Positions 32,233 through 42,021 of a stretch of DNA of 64,000 nt are shown in pieces. The stretch is from assembly GCF_005503015.1 (NCBI RefSeq), contig NZ_SCOL01000004.1, forward strand, positions 146,014-210,013, given 5' to 3'. Position 1 is the first letter of the stretch; each line of letters begins with the position of its first letter. This stretch comes from Bacillus sp. E(2018). GTDB taxonomy: Bacteria; Bacillota; Bacilli; Bacillales; Fictibacillaceae. Position numbers and translations under genes: made by a program. The notes beneath the pieces are model-generated. The model saw only the letters and a list, made by a program, of their open reading frames with translations, was not told the origin of the DNA and searched no databases.

Positions 32233-34629
32233 TTGTCTCGTGAAATCCGAAAAGCTGCCGTACTGGGTTCTGGTGTAATGGGATCAGGCATAGCCGCTCA
32301 CCTAGCAAACGTCGGAATACCAACATTACTATTGGATATTGTACCGCCTTCTTTAAGTGAAGAGGAAAAAGCAAAAGGAATTACGGAAGATCATCCTGCA
32401 TTCCGCAACAAATTCACTCTATCTGCTACACAAAAATTATTGAAACAAAAACCTGCTCCACTTGCGGTAAAAGAAAATCTTGAATTAATTTCAATTGGTA
32501 ACCTTACCGATGACCTTGAAAAATTAAAAGATGTAGACTGGATCATCGAAGTAGTTGTTGAACGCCTAGATGTAAAACAAAAGCTTTTTGAACAAGTCGA
32601 TCAATATAGAAAACCAGGAAGTATTATAACGTCTAACACTTCTGGAATCTCGATTTCGGCTATGGCTGAAGGCCGTTCAGAAGATTTCAAAGCCAATTTC
32701 TTAGGAACACATTTTTTCAATCCACCAAGATACTTGAAGCTTCTTGAAATTATCCCAACAGAGGATACACTACCTGAAGTTGTTCAATTCATGCGCAACT
32801 TTGGTGAGAACGTACTTGGAAAAGGTGTCGTTGAAGCGAAGGATACGCCTAACTTTATTGCAAACCGCATTGGAACTTATGGATTGATGGTTACGATGCA
32901 AGAGATGATGAAGCAAGGTTATAGTGTCGGTGAAGTCGACTCTGTTACAGGTCCTTTGATCGGCCGTCCTAAATCTGCAACGTTTAGAACGCTTGACGTT
33001 GTTGGATTAGATACGTTCCTTCATGTTGCGAGAAATGTATATGAGCAAGTAGATGGAAAAGAAAAAGAAGTATTTGAGATTCCTGATTTCTTAAACGAAA
33101 TGGTGGACAAAGGCTGGACTGGGAGCAAGACAGGTCAAGGTTTTTATCTCAAACAAAAAAGCAAAGCAGGCAGTGAAATCTTAGAGCTAGATCCTGCTAC
33201 GTTAGAATATAAACCACGTTCTAAGATGAAGACAGCTACACTAGAAGCTGCAAAGCAAATGAAAACAACAAACCAAAAAGTGAAAGCGCTTTTATATAGT
33301 GATGATCGTGCAGGTAAACTGCTATGGGACATCATTAAACCGGTTCTATTATATTCTGCAGAAAAATGTTATGAAATCGCTGATGACCTTGTCGCGATCG
33401 ATCAAGCGATGAAATGGGGATTCGGATGGGAGCATGGTCCATTTGAAATTTGGGATGCGATTGGCGTTCCTGAATCGGTAGAACGAATGAAAGCTGAAGG
33501 AGAGACAATACCTGGCTGGGTAGAAGAACTTCTTCACTTTGAAAAGAACTCGTTCTATACAAAAACGAATGGTGATCGCTCTTACTATCACCACGGAAGC
33601 TATCTTCCTGTGGAAGAGAACAAAAAAGTTGTTCATTTAAGCCGTTTAAAAGAAAAAGGCAACGTGATCACAAAGAATGGTGGAGCAACACTAATCGACC
33701 TTGGTGATGATGTTGCGGGTCTTGAGTTCAATTCTCCGAATAATGCGATCGGGCCAGAAATTATTATGATGCTTCATCAGGCGATCGACGAAGTAGAAAA
33801 GAACTACAAAGGGCTTGTAATCGGTAATCAAGGTAAGAACTTCTGTGTTGGTGCCAACTTGATGCTCATTCTTATGGAAGCGCAAGATGACAATTTCTTT
33901 GAACTCGATATGATGGTTCGTCAATTCCAGCAAGCGATGGCAAGAGTTCGCTATAGTGCAAAACCTGTAGTAGCAGCTAACTTCGGAATGACGCTCGGCG
34001 GTGGAGTTGAAGTGTCACTTCCAGCGGCAAGACTTCAAATGTCATCTGAAACGTATATGGGGCTTGTTGAAACGGGAGTCGGCTTGATTCCAGGCGGAGG
34101 CGGAAACAAAGAGCTTTATCTTCGTTTATTAGAGCAGCTGCCAGAGGGCGCTAAGGGAGATCTGCAAAAAGTAGCGAACCAAGCTTTTGAAACGATTGCT
34201 ATGGCTAAAGTTTCAACATCCGCGCAAGAAGCTCGTAAACTAGGCTTTTTACGAAAGGAAGACAGCATCTCTGTGAATGGTGATCACCTCTTGCATGATG
34301 CGAAAACACAAGTGCTCGCGTTAGAAAGCCTTGGCTATACACCACCTGTTAGAAAGAAGATTCCTGTAGTTGGTGAGGCAGGATATGCAACACTTGCATT
34401 GGGCGCGCAGACGATGCATTTCAGTCAATACATTTCAGAGCACGATCTAAAAATAGCAAAGAAACTAGCCTTTGTTTTAGCTGGAGGAAGAGTGCCAGAA
34501 GGAACATTGGTAGACGAACAATACTTACTAGATTTAGAGAGAGAAGCATTCCTAAGTCTAGCTGGAGAACCGAAGAGCCAGGCAAGAATGCAGCACATGC
34601 TTGTTAAAGGCAAGCCGCTAAGAAACTAA
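32233..34629 (+). CDS. fadN: 3-hydroxyacyl-CoA dehydrogenase / enoyl-CoA hydratase
   Basis: A 798-residue bifunctional beta-oxidation enzyme. The N-terminal NAD domain has AAVLGSGVMGSGIAAHLANVG and SNTSGISISAMAEG; GTHFFNPPRYLKLLEI carries the catalytic His; two C-terminal dehydrogenase domains follow (~190-480). Residues ~480-690 are the crotonase domain (LVIGNQGKNFCVGANL, LGGGVEVSLPAARLQMS, GVGLIPGGGGNKE). The TTG at 32233 has AAAGGAGG upstream. First of the fadN-fadA-fadE operon under FadR. It converts enoyl-CoA to 3-ketoacyl-CoA. Confidence 0.96.
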   Translation: MSREIRKAAVLGSGVMGSGIAAHLANVGIPTLLLDIVPPSLSEEEKAKGITEDHPAFRNKFTLSATQKLLKQKPAPLAVKENLELISIGNLTDDLEKLKDVDWIIEVVVERLDVKQKLFEQVDQYRKPGSIITSNTSGISISAMAEGRSEDFKANFLGTHFFNPPRYLKLLEIIPTEDTLPEVVQFMRNFGENVLGKGVVEAKDTPNFIANRIGTYGLMVTMQEMMKQGYSVGEVDSVTGPLIGRPKSATFRTLDVVGLDTFLHVARNVYEQVDGKEKEVFEIPDFLNEMVDKGWTGSKTGQGFYLKQKSKAGSEILELDPATLEYKPRSKMKTATLEAAKQMKTTNQKVKALLYSDDRAGKLLWDIIKPVLLYSAEKCYEIADDLVAIDQAMKWGFGWEHGPFEIWDAIGVPESVERMKAEGETIPGWVEELLHFEKNSFYTKTNGDRSYYHHGSYLPVEENKKVVHLSRLKEKGNVITKNGGATLIDLGDDVAGLEFNSPNNAIGPEIIMMLHQAIDEVEKNYKGLVIGNQGKNFCVGANLMLILMEAQDDNFFELDMMVRQFQQAMARVRYSAKPVVAANFGMTLGGGVEVSLPAARLQMSSETYMGLVETGVGLIPGGGGNKELYLRLLEQLPEGAKGDLQKVANQAFETIAMAKVSTSAQEARKLGFLRKEDSISVNGDHLLHDAKTQVLALESLGYTPPVRKKIPVVGEAGYATLALGAQTMHFSQYISEHDLKIAKKLAFVLAGGRVPEGTLVDEQYLLDLEREAFLSLAGEPKSQARMQHMLVKGKPLRN

Positions 34630-34644
34630 GGGGGGAAGAACTCA

Positions 34645-35826
34645 ATGTTAAAAGAGGCAGTAATAGTAGCAGGTGCTAGAACAGCGGTTGGTAAAGCGAA
34701 AAAAGGTTCTTTTGCACATATGAGACCAGACGAACTAGCAGCGGTAACCATCAAAGAAACGTTGAAGCGTGCAGGTGATTATAACGGAGAGATCGATGAT
34801 TTGATCATCGGATGTGCCGTTCCTGAAGCAGAACAAGGGATGAACATGGCTCGACTGATCGGTGCTAGAGCTGGATTGCCTGAAACTGTACCAGCGATTA
34901 CAATCAACCGCTTCTGTTCATCAGGTTTGCAAAGTATCGCATATGGTGCAGAAAAAATCATGCTCGGAGCAGCTGAAGCCATTCTTGCAGGCGGAGCTGA
35001 ATCGATGAGTCTTGTTCCTGTAGTAGGTCATGTTGTAAAGCCTAACCCTTACTTAGTTGAAACGGTGCCGCAATATTACATGGGAATGGGTCATACAGCA
35101 GAAGAAGTAGCGAGACGTTTTGGTATCTCAAGGCAAGATCAAGATGAATTTGCCGTTAGAAGTCATCAAAAAGCAGCAGCTGCGATTAAAGAAGGTAAGT
35201 TTAACGACGAGATCGTTCCTGTACATGTTATGAAACGCTGGTTAGACGAACAATCAAAGCTAGTTGAAAAAGAGATTGCTGTGTCGGTTGATGAAGGTGT
35301 ACGTGCTGGAACAACCGTTGATGTACTTAGCAAACTTCGCCCTGCATTCACACCGACTGGTTCTGTAACAGCGGGGAACTCTTCACAAACGAGTGATGGC
35401 GCTGCAACGGTTCTTGTTATGAATAGAGAAAAAGCAGAAGCAGAAGGTTTAACACCATTGTTGAAATTCCGTTCTTTTGCAGTGGCTGGTGTAGCTCCAG
35501 ACATTATGGGAGTCGGTCCTGTAGCAGCTATTCCGAAAGCATTAAAAATGGCAGGATTAGAAATTTCGGACATCGGCTTGTTCGAGTTGAACGAGGCATT
35601 TGCTTCCCAAAGCGTTCAAGTCATTCGTGAGCTGAACCTTCCAGAAGATAAGGTAAACGTAAATGGTGGTGCGATTGCACTAGGCCACCCGCTAGGTTGC
35701 TCAGGAACAAAACTTACATTAACTCTTTTACACGAGATGAAGCGTCGTAATGAACAGTTCGGAGTTGTAACGATGTGTATCGGCGGTGGAATGGGAGCAG
35801 CAGGCGTATTTGAACTAGTAGGATAA
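34645..35826 (+). CDS. fadA: 3-ketoacyl-CoA thiolase
   Basis: A 393-residue thiolase. The nucleophile is in [16 protein letters not shown], the His in [20 protein letters not shown] and the second Cys in [16 protein letters not shown]. It cleaves 3-ketoacyl-CoA to acetyl-CoA and a shortened acyl-CoA, working on the product of FadN encoded 15 bases upstream. ATG 34645 with AAGGGGGG upstream. Confidence 0.95.
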   Translation: MLKEAVIVAGARTAVGKAKKGSFAHMRPDELAAVTIKETLKRAGDYNGEIDDLIIGCAVPEAEQGMNMARLIGARAGLPETVPAITINRFCSSGLQSIAYGAEKIMLGAAEAILAGGAESMSLVPVVGHVVKPNPYLVETVPQYYMGMGHTAEEVARRFGISRQDQDEFAVRSHQKAAAAIKEGKFNDEIVPVHVMKRWLDEQSKLVEKEIAVSVDEGVRAGTTVDVLSKLRPAFTPTGSVTAGNSSQTSDGAATVLVMNREKAEAEGLTPLLKFRSFAVAGVAPDIMGVGPVAAIPKALKMAGLEISDIGLFELNEAFASQSVQVIRELNLPEDKVNVNGGAIALGHPLGCSGTKLTLTLLHEMKRRNEQFGVVTMCIGGGMGAAGVFELVG

Positions 35827-35841
35827 CAAGGAGGAAAAAAC

Positions 35842-37626
35842 ATGTCGAATACAGCAGAAAAACAAATCATTGGTGGAAGCTTTTTAATAGAAGACATTTC
35901 AGCAGCAGATATTTATACACCTGAGGATTTTTCAGAAGAACATTTGATGATCGCGAAAACAACGGAAGATTTTGTAGTGAAAGAGGTTGTTCCTCAACTC
36001 GAAAAGATGGAAGATCACGATTTTACCGTTTCCAGAAAGTTATTAACAAAAGCGGGAGAACTAGGACTTTTAGGAGCAGATGTACCTGAAGAGTATGGCG
36101 GCTTAGGTCTGGATAAGATTTCTTCTTCACTCATTACTGAAAAGTTTGCACGTGGACGCGGATTCTCGATCAGTTACGGAGCACACGTAGGGATCGGGTC
36201 ACTTCCTATCGTTCTTTTTGGTAACGAAGAACAAAAGAAAAAGTACTTACCTGAACTTGCAACAGGCGAAAAAATTGCAGCTTACGCATTAACTGAGCCA
36301 GGTTCTGGATCTGATGCACTTGGCGCAAGAACAACAGCAAAACTTAACGCTGAAGGCACTCACTATGTATTGAATGGTGAGAAGCAATGGATCACAAACT
36401 CTGCATTTGCTGATGTTTTCGTCGTATACGCAAAAATCGATGGTGAGCAGTTCACAGCATTCATCGTTGAAAGAGATTATCAAGGTGTGTCTACAGGACC
36501 AGAAGAAAAGAAGATGGGTATTAAGAGTTCCTCGACGCGTACTCTTATCTTAGAAGATGTAGAAGTGCCAAAGGAAAATCTGTTATGGGAAGCAGGAAAA
36601 GGACATCTTATCGCCTTTAACATTTTGAACATCGGCCGTTACAAGCTTGCGTTAGGTTGTGTAGGAGCTGCAAAACGAGCTTTTGAAGTATCTGTAAAAT
36701 ACGCGAACGAGCGTCAACAGTTCAAACGTAAGATTAGTTCTTTCAGCCTAATTCAAGAAAAACTGGCAAACATGGCTATTCAAACGTATGCTGCTGAAAG
36801 CTCTGTGTACCGAACGGTAGGTCTTTTTGAAAACCGTCTGGGCACTCTATCTGAAGAAAAGCAAAAAGATGGACGTGAGTTAGCGAAAGCAATCGCAGAG
36901 TATGCAATCGAATGTTCCCTGAACAAAGTATCCGCTTCAGAAGTGTTGGATTATGTAGTAGATGAAGGCGTTCAAATCCATGGAGGATACGGGTTTATGT
37001 CTGAATATGAGATCGAAGGTGCATACCGCGATTCTCGTATCAACCGAATCTTTGAAGGAACGAACGAGATCAACCGTTTGTTAGTACCAGGAACGCTAGT
37101 GAAAAAAGCGATGAAAAACGAGCTTCCGCTTATTCAAAAAGCTACTCAGCTTCAGCAAGAGCTCATGATGCTTATGCCTGTTGAAGTAGGTACGGAAAGC
37201 TTGGATCAAGAAAAATATCTTGTGTCTATGGCTAAGAAGATTTTCTTGATGACAGCAGGATTAACGGTTCAAAAGTTTGGACCTAAGTTAGAGCAAGAGC
37301 AAGAAGTGTTATCAAACTTGGCAGATATCATCAGTGAAGTTTACAACATGGAATCTGTTCTACTGCGTACGGAAAAAGCAATCGAAAGATCGGGAGCTGA
37401 AAAAGCAAAACAAAAACTGTTGTACACAGAAGTGTATTGCCAAGAAGCGTTCAACCGCATTGAAGCTCATGCAAAAGAATCTATCATTGCTGTTGAAGAA
37501 GGCGACATGCTCCGTATGATGTTGTCTGCGTTAAAGAAACTAACGCGCCACACACCTATTAATGTGATTAAGAAGAAGCGTGAACTAGCTGTTCAGCTTC
37601 TTGAAGAAGAACGCTATATCGTTTAA
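35842..37626 (+). CDS. fadE: Acyl-CoA dehydrogenase
   Basis: A 594-residue flavoprotein. Family motifs [19 protein letters not shown] (FAD), [40 protein letters not shown] and [19 protein letters not shown] are present; a C-terminal ~170-residue extension is typical of the Bacillus FadE/YusJ form. It makes the first oxidation of beta-oxidation and starts 15 bases behind fadA with AAGGAGG. A strong terminator closes the operon. Confidence 0.95.
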   Translation: MSNTAEKQIIGGSFLIEDISAADIYTPEDFSEEHLMIAKTTEDFVVKEVVPQLEKMEDHDFTVSRKLLTKAGELGLLGADVPEEYGGLGLDKISSSLITEKFARGRGFSISYGAHVGIGSLPIVLFGNEEQKKKYLPELATGEKIAAYALTEPGSGSDALGARTTAKLNAEGTHYVLNGEKQWITNSAFADVFVVYAKIDGEQFTAFIVERDYQGVSTGPEEKKMGIKSSSTRTLILEDVEVPKENLLWEAGKGHLIAFNILNIGRYKLALGCVGAAKRAFEVSVKYANERQQFKRKISSFSLIQEKLANMAIQTYAAESSVYRTVGLFENRLGTLSEEKQKDGRELAKAIAEYAIECSLNKVSASEVLDYVVDEGVQIHGGYGFMSEYEIEGAYRDSRINRIFEGTNEINRLLVPGTLVKKAMKNELPLIQKATQLQQELMMLMPVEVGTESLDQEKYLVSMAKKIFLMTAGLTVQKFGPKLEQEQEVLSNLADIISEVYNMESVLLRTEKAIERSGAEKAKQKLLYTEVYCQEAFNRIEAHAKESIIAVEEGDMLRMMLSALKKLTRHTPINVIKKKRELAVQLLEEERYIV

Positions 37627-37667
37627 TTGATCTGAATTTACGCTAACCTTCAAAATATCTTATCTTT

Positions 37668-37699
37668 CCCTCCTGCAATTGTAGGAGGGCTTTTTTTTT
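37668..37699 (+). terminator. Terminator of fadNAE
   Basis: CCCTCCTGCAATTGTAGGAGGG is almost fully self-complementary, followed by T9. Confidence 0.92.
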
Positions 37700-37801
37700 G
37701 TTAATAGCAGGCTTGTGTTGTAGTGGGAGCGGTTGTTTTCCGTTCCAAAATCGGATTTAAGATGGACTTAATGGGGTATGTAGCGGTAATTTGAAATTTG
37801 A

Positions 37802-37905
37802 ATCCATAAATAAACGTCATCAATCCATAAATTTAGGCAGTTTATCCACGAATTTCAGCTCCCAATCCAAAAGTTTTGGCAGTTTATCCGCAAGTCTACA
37901 ATCTT
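37802..37905 (+). repeat. 21-bp period array, core ATCCATAA
   Basis: ATCC cores start at 37802, 37823, 37844, 37865 and 37886, every step exactly 21 bases: ATCCATAA, ATCCATAA, ATCCACGA, ATCCAAAA, ATCCGCAA. Alternate units also share GGCAGTTT. It follows the fadNAE terminator by ~100 bp. The rest of 37700-38066 shows no clear feature; the yusI promoter there is not obvious. Confidence 0.78.
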
Positions 37906-38066
37906 CGACAATTGCCAAGTCTGATTATACCCTCGCCCTATAAAAAATGGAGCAATCATAAACGGGATCTCGTTTTTCAACATCTGATCAAACAAATTAC
38001 CAACGTGCAGAATTTCTTGTTTTATTGGTAACACTAGTTTGTGGTACTATGAGAAGGGGTGATATA

Positions 38067-38426
38067 ATGCTACTGAAAGTGTATGAATATCCAAAGTGCT
38101 CAACTTGCCAAAAAGCAAAAAAATGGCTAAAAGAAAACGATGTAGCCTTTGAGCCTATACATATTGTGGAGAACCCGCCTTCTGCTGATGAACTGAAGAA
38201 ACTGATTGATCTTAGTGGATTAGAGATCAAAAAATTCTTTAATACGAGCGGCATGAAGTATCGTGAGTTGGGTATGAAAGAGAAGATGAAAACAGCTACA
38301 GAAGAAGAACTGCTTGAAATCTTAGCCAGTGATGGCATGCTGATCAAAAGGCCGATCGCAACAAATGGCAAAGAGGTTACAGTAGGCTTTAAAGAAGAGC
38401 AGTACGAAAACACGTGGAAAAAATAA
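38067..38426 (+). CDS. yusI: ArsC/Spx family protein YusI
   Basis: A 119-residue thioredoxin-fold protein with YPKCSTCQKAKKWL (CxxC at residues ~12-15) and KKFFNTSGMKYRELGM, typical of the ArsC/Spx/YusI family. YusI has no settled function; arsenate reductase is unlikely without the wider arsenal, and it is too divergent to be Spx. ATG 38067 follows AAGGGGTG. It precedes gcvH as in B. subtilis. Confidence 0.88.
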   Translation: MLLKVYEYPKCSTCQKAKKWLKENDVAFEPIHIVENPPSADELKKLIDLSGLEIKKFFNTSGMKYRELGMKEKMKTATEEELLEILASDGMLIKRPIATNGKEVTVGFKEEQYENTWKK

Positions 38427-38497
38427 GATTGTTACTGACTATAATAAATCAATTATTGTAGTTATTATAAAACCAAGAAAAGCTGGAGGGATTACAG

Positions 38498-38884
38498 ATG
38501 GAATTTCCAAAAGAATTACGCTATTCAGAAGAGCACGAGTGGACAAAAACAGAAGAAGGCAATAAAGTTCGTATCGGTATTACAGCATTCGCTCAAGACG
38601 AACTAGGTGATATCGTGTTCGTTGAACTTCCTGAAGTTGGTGACGAACTTACTGCGGACGAGCCTTTCGGAAGCGTAGAATCGGTTAAGACTGTTTCTGA
38701 ATTATATGCGCCTGTCTCTGGAAAAGTTGTAGAAGTAAATGCAGACCTTGATGATAGCCCTGAACTTGTTAACGAGTCTCCGTATGAAAAAGCTTGGATG
38801 GTTGTTGTAGAACTTTCAGATGCTTCTGAGGTTGAAAAGTTAATGACTGCTGAACAGTACGAAGAATTAATCAAAGAAGATTAA
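38498..38884 (+). CDS. gcvH: Glycine cleavage H protein
   Basis: A 128-residue lipoyl carrier. The lipoyl Lys lies in [19 protein letters not shown], with HEWTKTEEG and [22 protein letters not shown] upstream. Besides carrying aminomethyl groups for glycine cleavage, GcvH in B. subtilis is needed for lipoate relay to other enzymes. ATG 38498 with GGAGGG upstream. P and T subunit genes are elsewhere. Confidence 0.96.
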   Translation: MEFPKELRYSEEHEWTKTEEGNKVRIGITAFAQDELGDIVFVELPEVGDELTADEPFGSVESVKTVSELYAPVSGKVVEVNADLDDSPELVNESPYEKAWMVVVELSDASEVEKLMTAEQYEELIKED

Positions 38885-38945
38885 TGAAATCAATCCCTTC
38901 AGGAAAGAATAGACATACTGCTATTCTTTTTTGGAGGGATTTTTA

Positions 38946-39185
38946 ATGAACCAAGATAGACGAGATGTAACATCAAGGGTTTTTGGTAAAATGAAGGGTG
39001 GATCTATGTCCCTTTATTTGGATAAGGATGAAATTGGGCAGATCCGCTTTACAAACCAAGGAAACATGTATGAGATGGCTGAGGGTTTTGAATTTGATGC
39101 TGACAAGATTTATAAACGTGAAAAGCCTGTAGAATTACCGAATCCATCAAAATATGTGGATGAATGTGATAAAGGTTGGTGCTGA
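38946..39185 (+). CDS. yusG: YusG family protein (DUF2553)
   Basis: A 79-residue protein starting MNQDRRDVTSRVFGKMKGGSM after GGAGGG; an in-frame upstream start adds five residues but overlaps the ribosome site. The C-terminal YVDECDKGWC puts two Cys near the end, a YusG feature. Function unknown. Placement after gcvH equals the B. subtilis order. Confidence 0.82.
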   Translation: MNQDRRDVTSRVFGKMKGGSMSLYLDKDEIGQIRFTNQGNMYEMAEGFEFDADKIYKREKPVELPNPSKYVDECDKGWC

Positions 39186-39195
39186 TTTCAGCACT

Positions 39196-39240
39196 AAGAG
39201 GATGATGTCAACGAGAAACCTTGGCAGTCATCCTCTTTTT
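39196..39240. terminator. Bidirectional terminator after yusG
   Basis: AAGAGGATGA and TCATCCTCTT around a ~19-base loop with T5; it also ends the convergent KGG gene. Confidence 0.8.
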
Positions 39241-39244
39241 CATA

Positions 39245-39565
39245 TTAATTTAGTTTGTTTCGTTCGGCACTTCCGCCTTTAGATCCGATCTTTTGATAGA
39301 AACTTTTATCTTGATTTTGGGAAGTAGCCGTACCTCCTTTTTTTCCGATTTCTTGATAGAACGTCTTATTGTGAGTGTTAGAGGTCGAACTGCCACCTTT
39401 TCTACCGATTTCTTGAAAAAAAGTAGTGCTATGTTTTTTTGATGTGGAGGTACCGCCCTTTTTTCCGATCTGTTGATAAAATTCTTTCCCGCGTGATTTG
39501 GCTGTTTTTTCTCCGCCTAATCTGCCTGCATCAGCTCGGCTCATTTTTGGTTCTGTTTTTGCCAT
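39245..39565 (-). CDS. KGG-repeat stress protein (GsiB-like)
   Basis: A 106-residue, highly hydrophilic protein of five ~20-residue repeats, each of the form FYQxIGxKGGxxTSxxx (LGGEKTAKS, IGKKGGTSTS, IGRKGGSSTS, IGKKGGTATS, IGSKGGSAE). This is the KGG motif family (PF10685) of general stress protein GsiB in B. subtilis and Con-10-like proteins, linked to desiccation and stress protection. ATG 39565 has GGAGGAG upstream. A sigma-B-like promoter sits 38 bp before it, in agreement with the known control of gsiB. It lies inverted within the yus block. Confidence 0.9.
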   Translation of the reverse strand: MAKTEPKMSRADAGRLGGEKTAKSRGKEFYQQIGKKGGTSTSKKHSTTFFQEIGRKGGSSTSNTHNKTFYQEIGKKGGTATSQNQDKSFYQKIGSKGGSAERNKLN

Positions 39566-39602
39566 GTGATGACTCCTCCAATATTTATTTTATGCCTCCT
39601 AA

Positions 39603-39629
39603 ATTCCCTTATTTCACACGATGTCAAAC
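39603..39629 (-). promoter_or_regulatory. Candidate sigma-B promoter of the KGG protein
   Basis: On the minus strand GTTTGA (39629-39624), 15 bp spacer, GGGAAT (39608-39603), near the consensus GTTTAA-N13/15-GGGTAT. It fits the general stress identity of the gene. Confidence 0.65.
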
Positions 39630-39805
39630 ACGTTTGGGGAGAATTAGTACAAAACGCATACACCAAATACAAATAGGTAGAAAAATAGGAAAAAGGGGTA
39701 TAGTAATAAAGAACATCTCTTGCAGGATTTTAATAAAATAAAGCAAATATATAATCTAAGCGATGCATTCATTTTATAGTCTTCAAAGTATAGGAGAGAT
39801 GAGTA

Positions 39806-40153
39806 ATGAATGAAATCAAAAACAAAGTAATCATTGTCGAAGGTAAATCAGATAAGGATAAGTTAGCTGCAATCCTGGATGAACCGGTTGAAATTATTTG
39901 TACGAATGGAACTTTAGGTTTGGATAAATTAGAAGAGCTGGCATTAGCCATAGAAGATCGAGATGTTTATATCCTGGTCGATGCAGATGATGCTGGTCAT
40001 AAACTAAGAAAACAACTGCAACGTGAATTACCGAATGCGGAGCATTTATATATTAATAAGATGTACAGAGAAGTTGCAAAAACACCTCTGATGTACCTCG
40101 CTAAGGTATTGGTAGGTGCACATTTTAATATTCAAAAGAATTGTTTAGGATAA
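39806..40153 (+). CDS. yusF: Toprim domain protein YusF
   Basis: A 115-residue single Toprim domain: the N-terminal KVIIVEGKSDKDKL gives the conserved Glu and YILVDADDAGHKLRKQL the DxD metal motif. This is the arrangement of ribonuclease M5 and small primase-like proteins; YusF itself is uncharacterised. ATG 39806 with GGAGAG upstream. A sugar dehydrogenase gene starts three bases after its stop. Confidence 0.85.
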   Translation: MNEIKNKVIIVEGKSDKDKLAAILDEPVEIICTNGTLGLDKLEELALAIEDRDVYILVDADDAGHKLRKQLQRELPNAEHLYINKMYREVAKTPLMYLAKVLVGAHFNIQKNCLG

Positions 40154-40156
40154 GCC

Positions 40157-41209
40157 ATGAAAAAAAGTTGGTACAGTCTTTTAACTGCCTGTTGCTTAAT
40201 AAGTGGTTGTAGTCCTTTAAATAAAGATGAAGTAAGTCAATCATCTAAAGATACCGTCACCAAAAATTTAAATATTCCTTGGCAGATAAACAGCACCCCG
40301 AAACAAATGTGGATCAGTGAACGCACTGGGGGGCTTGTTTTACTAGGGACAAAACAAAAAAAGACCTCTTATTCCCCAAAATTTTCAGAAGCATTGGCTG
40401 ATGGCGGGGAAGGAGGTTTTCTTGGTTTTCTTTTAGACCGAAATTTTGACAGTAATAACATCGCTTACGGGTATTATACGTATGAAAAATCGGGTCGTTT
40501 AATCAATCGAGTGGTTGAAATGCGCTTTGAGAATGAAGAGTGGCAAGAAAGTAGAATCCTTCTTGACGATATTCCCGGTGGTTACACACACAATGGGGGA
40601 AGAATGGAATGGGGACCCGATCAAAAGCTTTATATTACAACGGGAGATAGTGGAGAAGAAGATCTCTCTCAAAGTTTAAAAAGCCTAGCAGGAAAAATTC
40701 TAAGAATAAATAAGGATGGTTCTGTTCCACAAGATAATCCATTCTATCCTTCTCCGATCTATACATATGGTCATCGTAATCCACAAGGAATGACATGGGA
40801 TGAAAAAGGGACCATGTTTGCTGCTGAGCATGGTTCATCAAATTATGATGAGATTAATAAAATTGAAGCAGGTAAAAATTACGGGTGGCCAATTATTCGC
40901 GGTGATGAAAAAAAGAATGGCTTACAGTCACCATGGATTCACTCGGGTGATGATACGTGGGCACCTTCTGGCATCGACTACCAAAATGGGTCCTTGTATG
41001 TCGCTGCATTGCGAGGGGAAAGTGTTATGAAAGTTAGCACTTCAACTAAAAAGATAACCACAATTGTTTCCAATGAAGGGCGAATTCGTGATATCCTTAT
41101 TGAGGATAACAAAATGTATAGTGTAACGAATAACAGAGATGGAAGAGGACAGCCATCAGATGACGATGATGTGTTGCTAAGTGTATCACTAGAAAAAGTA
41201 ATGGAGTAA
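40157..41209 (+). CDS. PQQ-type sugar dehydrogenase lipoprotein
   Basis: A 350-residue lipoprotein (lipobox ISGC, Cys ~18) with the glucose/sorbosone dehydrogenase beta-propeller: GGEGGFLGFLLDRNF, GGYTHNGGRMEWGPDQKLYITTGDSGEE, IYTYGHRNPQGMTWDEKGTMFAAEHGSS (in parts, with the key His and Arg), and ASGIDYQNGSLYVAALRG-like end. Such enzymes oxidise aldoses at the cell surface, often with PQQ; this organism may not make PQQ, so the cofactor is open. It lies three bases after yusF and five before yusE, so the three are one unit. Confidence 0.82.
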   Translation: MKKSWYSLLTACCLISGCSPLNKDEVSQSSKDTVTKNLNIPWQINSTPKQMWISERTGGLVLLGTKQKKTSYSPKFSEALADGGEGGFLGFLLDRNFDSNNIAYGYYTYEKSGRLINRVVEMRFENEEWQESRILLDDIPGGYTHNGGRMEWGPDQKLYITTGDSGEEDLSQSLKSLAGKILRINKDGSVPQDNPFYPSPIYTYGHRNPQGMTWDEKGTMFAAEHGSSNYDEINKIEAGKNYGWPIIRGDEKKNGLQSPWIHSGDDTWAPSGIDYQNGSLYVAALRGESVMKVSTSTKKITTIVSNEGRIRDILIEDNKMYSVTNNRDGRGQPSDDDDVLLSVSLEKVME

Positions 41210-41213
41210 TACC

Positions 41214-41561
41214 ATGAAGGAAATCACTCGGAAAAATTGGGATACCGTTATCGAACAATCTCTGCATAGCCCGTACTTCTTATATCTTGAGACTCCGCTT
41301 TGCGGAACTTGTAAGATGGGTAAGAAGATGTTTGAGGTCGCAGTCGAAACGATACGTGTTCAAAAAAACGATCATATAGCAGTAGGTGTTAGCAATATTA
41401 ATGAGATGCCGGAGCTTGCAGCGAAATATGGGGTAACGAGCGTACCATGTTTACTCATACTTTCAAGAGGAATTGCAATTGATCGCATTTATGCGCTTCA
41501 ATCTGCGGGAAATATCTATAATTCCATGTTAAAACTAGTGGAAAAGGAATTTAAAGGATGA
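41214..41561 (+). CDS. yusE: Thioredoxin family protein YusE
   Basis: A 115-residue thioredoxin-fold protein with the redox motif LETPLCGTCKMGKKMFE (CxxC) and cis-Pro in YGVTSVPCLLIL. The motif CGTC differs from thioredoxin CGPC, as in YusE. Last gene of the yusF-dehydrogenase-yusE unit, followed by a terminator. The substrate is unknown. Confidence 0.85.
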   Translation: MKEITRKNWDTVIEQSLHSPYFLYLETPLCGTCKMGKKMFEVAVETIRVQKNDHIAVGVSNINEMPELAAKYGVTSVPCLLILSRGIAIDRIYALQSAGNIYNSMLKLVEKEFKG

Positions 41562-41592
41562 AAAAAATGTGGGATCTACCCCACATTTTTTT
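41562..41592 (+). terminator. Terminator after yusE
   Basis: AAAAAATGTGGG, loop ATCTA, CCCCACATTTTTTT. Confidence 0.9.
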
Positions 41593-42021
41593 ATTCTTCA
41601 CCTAATTCTACAAAATTATCGATTTTTCGGGGGTTAAATCTCAAGAAAAATATGGGAATTTAATGTCGGTAACACGTCCTTTTGTAACAATTAAGGGTGT
41701 GTTTTTTTATTTTGAAATAACGCCGAGGACTCTAATAGAGGGGTTTTTAAGCAATTGGGCGTAATTGTCAGTTTGTTTAGCATATTCAGTACTTTAACGA
41801 TAACGTCACAAATGTTACGAGCGTTGTAATATTGTTATAGAACTGTATCCTACAAATGTCAAAAGTCATGGTATAAATGAATAGGAGAGCTTGTTTGCAT
41901 GTTTGCTCCCTAGCTTATTGTGGTAAATAAGAATGATTTTATTTTTAAAATAAAAATATACGATTCACTAATAAACGAAACAAAAGGCAAAGTAATTTTT
42001 AAACTGAGGTGATTGATAATC
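41593..42021 (+). other. 430 bp upstream region of sigI
   Basis: It contains a possible stem AATAACGCC (41716-41724) with GGCGTAATT (41758-41766) enclosing CTCTAATAGAG, and an extended -10 (TGGTATAAAT, TATAAA at 41872-41877). Two TGTWAH words (TGTTAC, TGTAAT) near 41813-41830 lie six bases apart, one base off the WalR spacing. I did not find the sigma-I type promoter (ACCCC with CGAA) expected for an autoregulated sigI. Otherwise nothing definite. Confidence 0.4.

Noticed and set aside
41716..41766. Hairpin upstream of sigI as a known riboswitch
   Set aside because: It lies upstream of the likely promoter and lacks conserved words of any class I know; kept only as a note.
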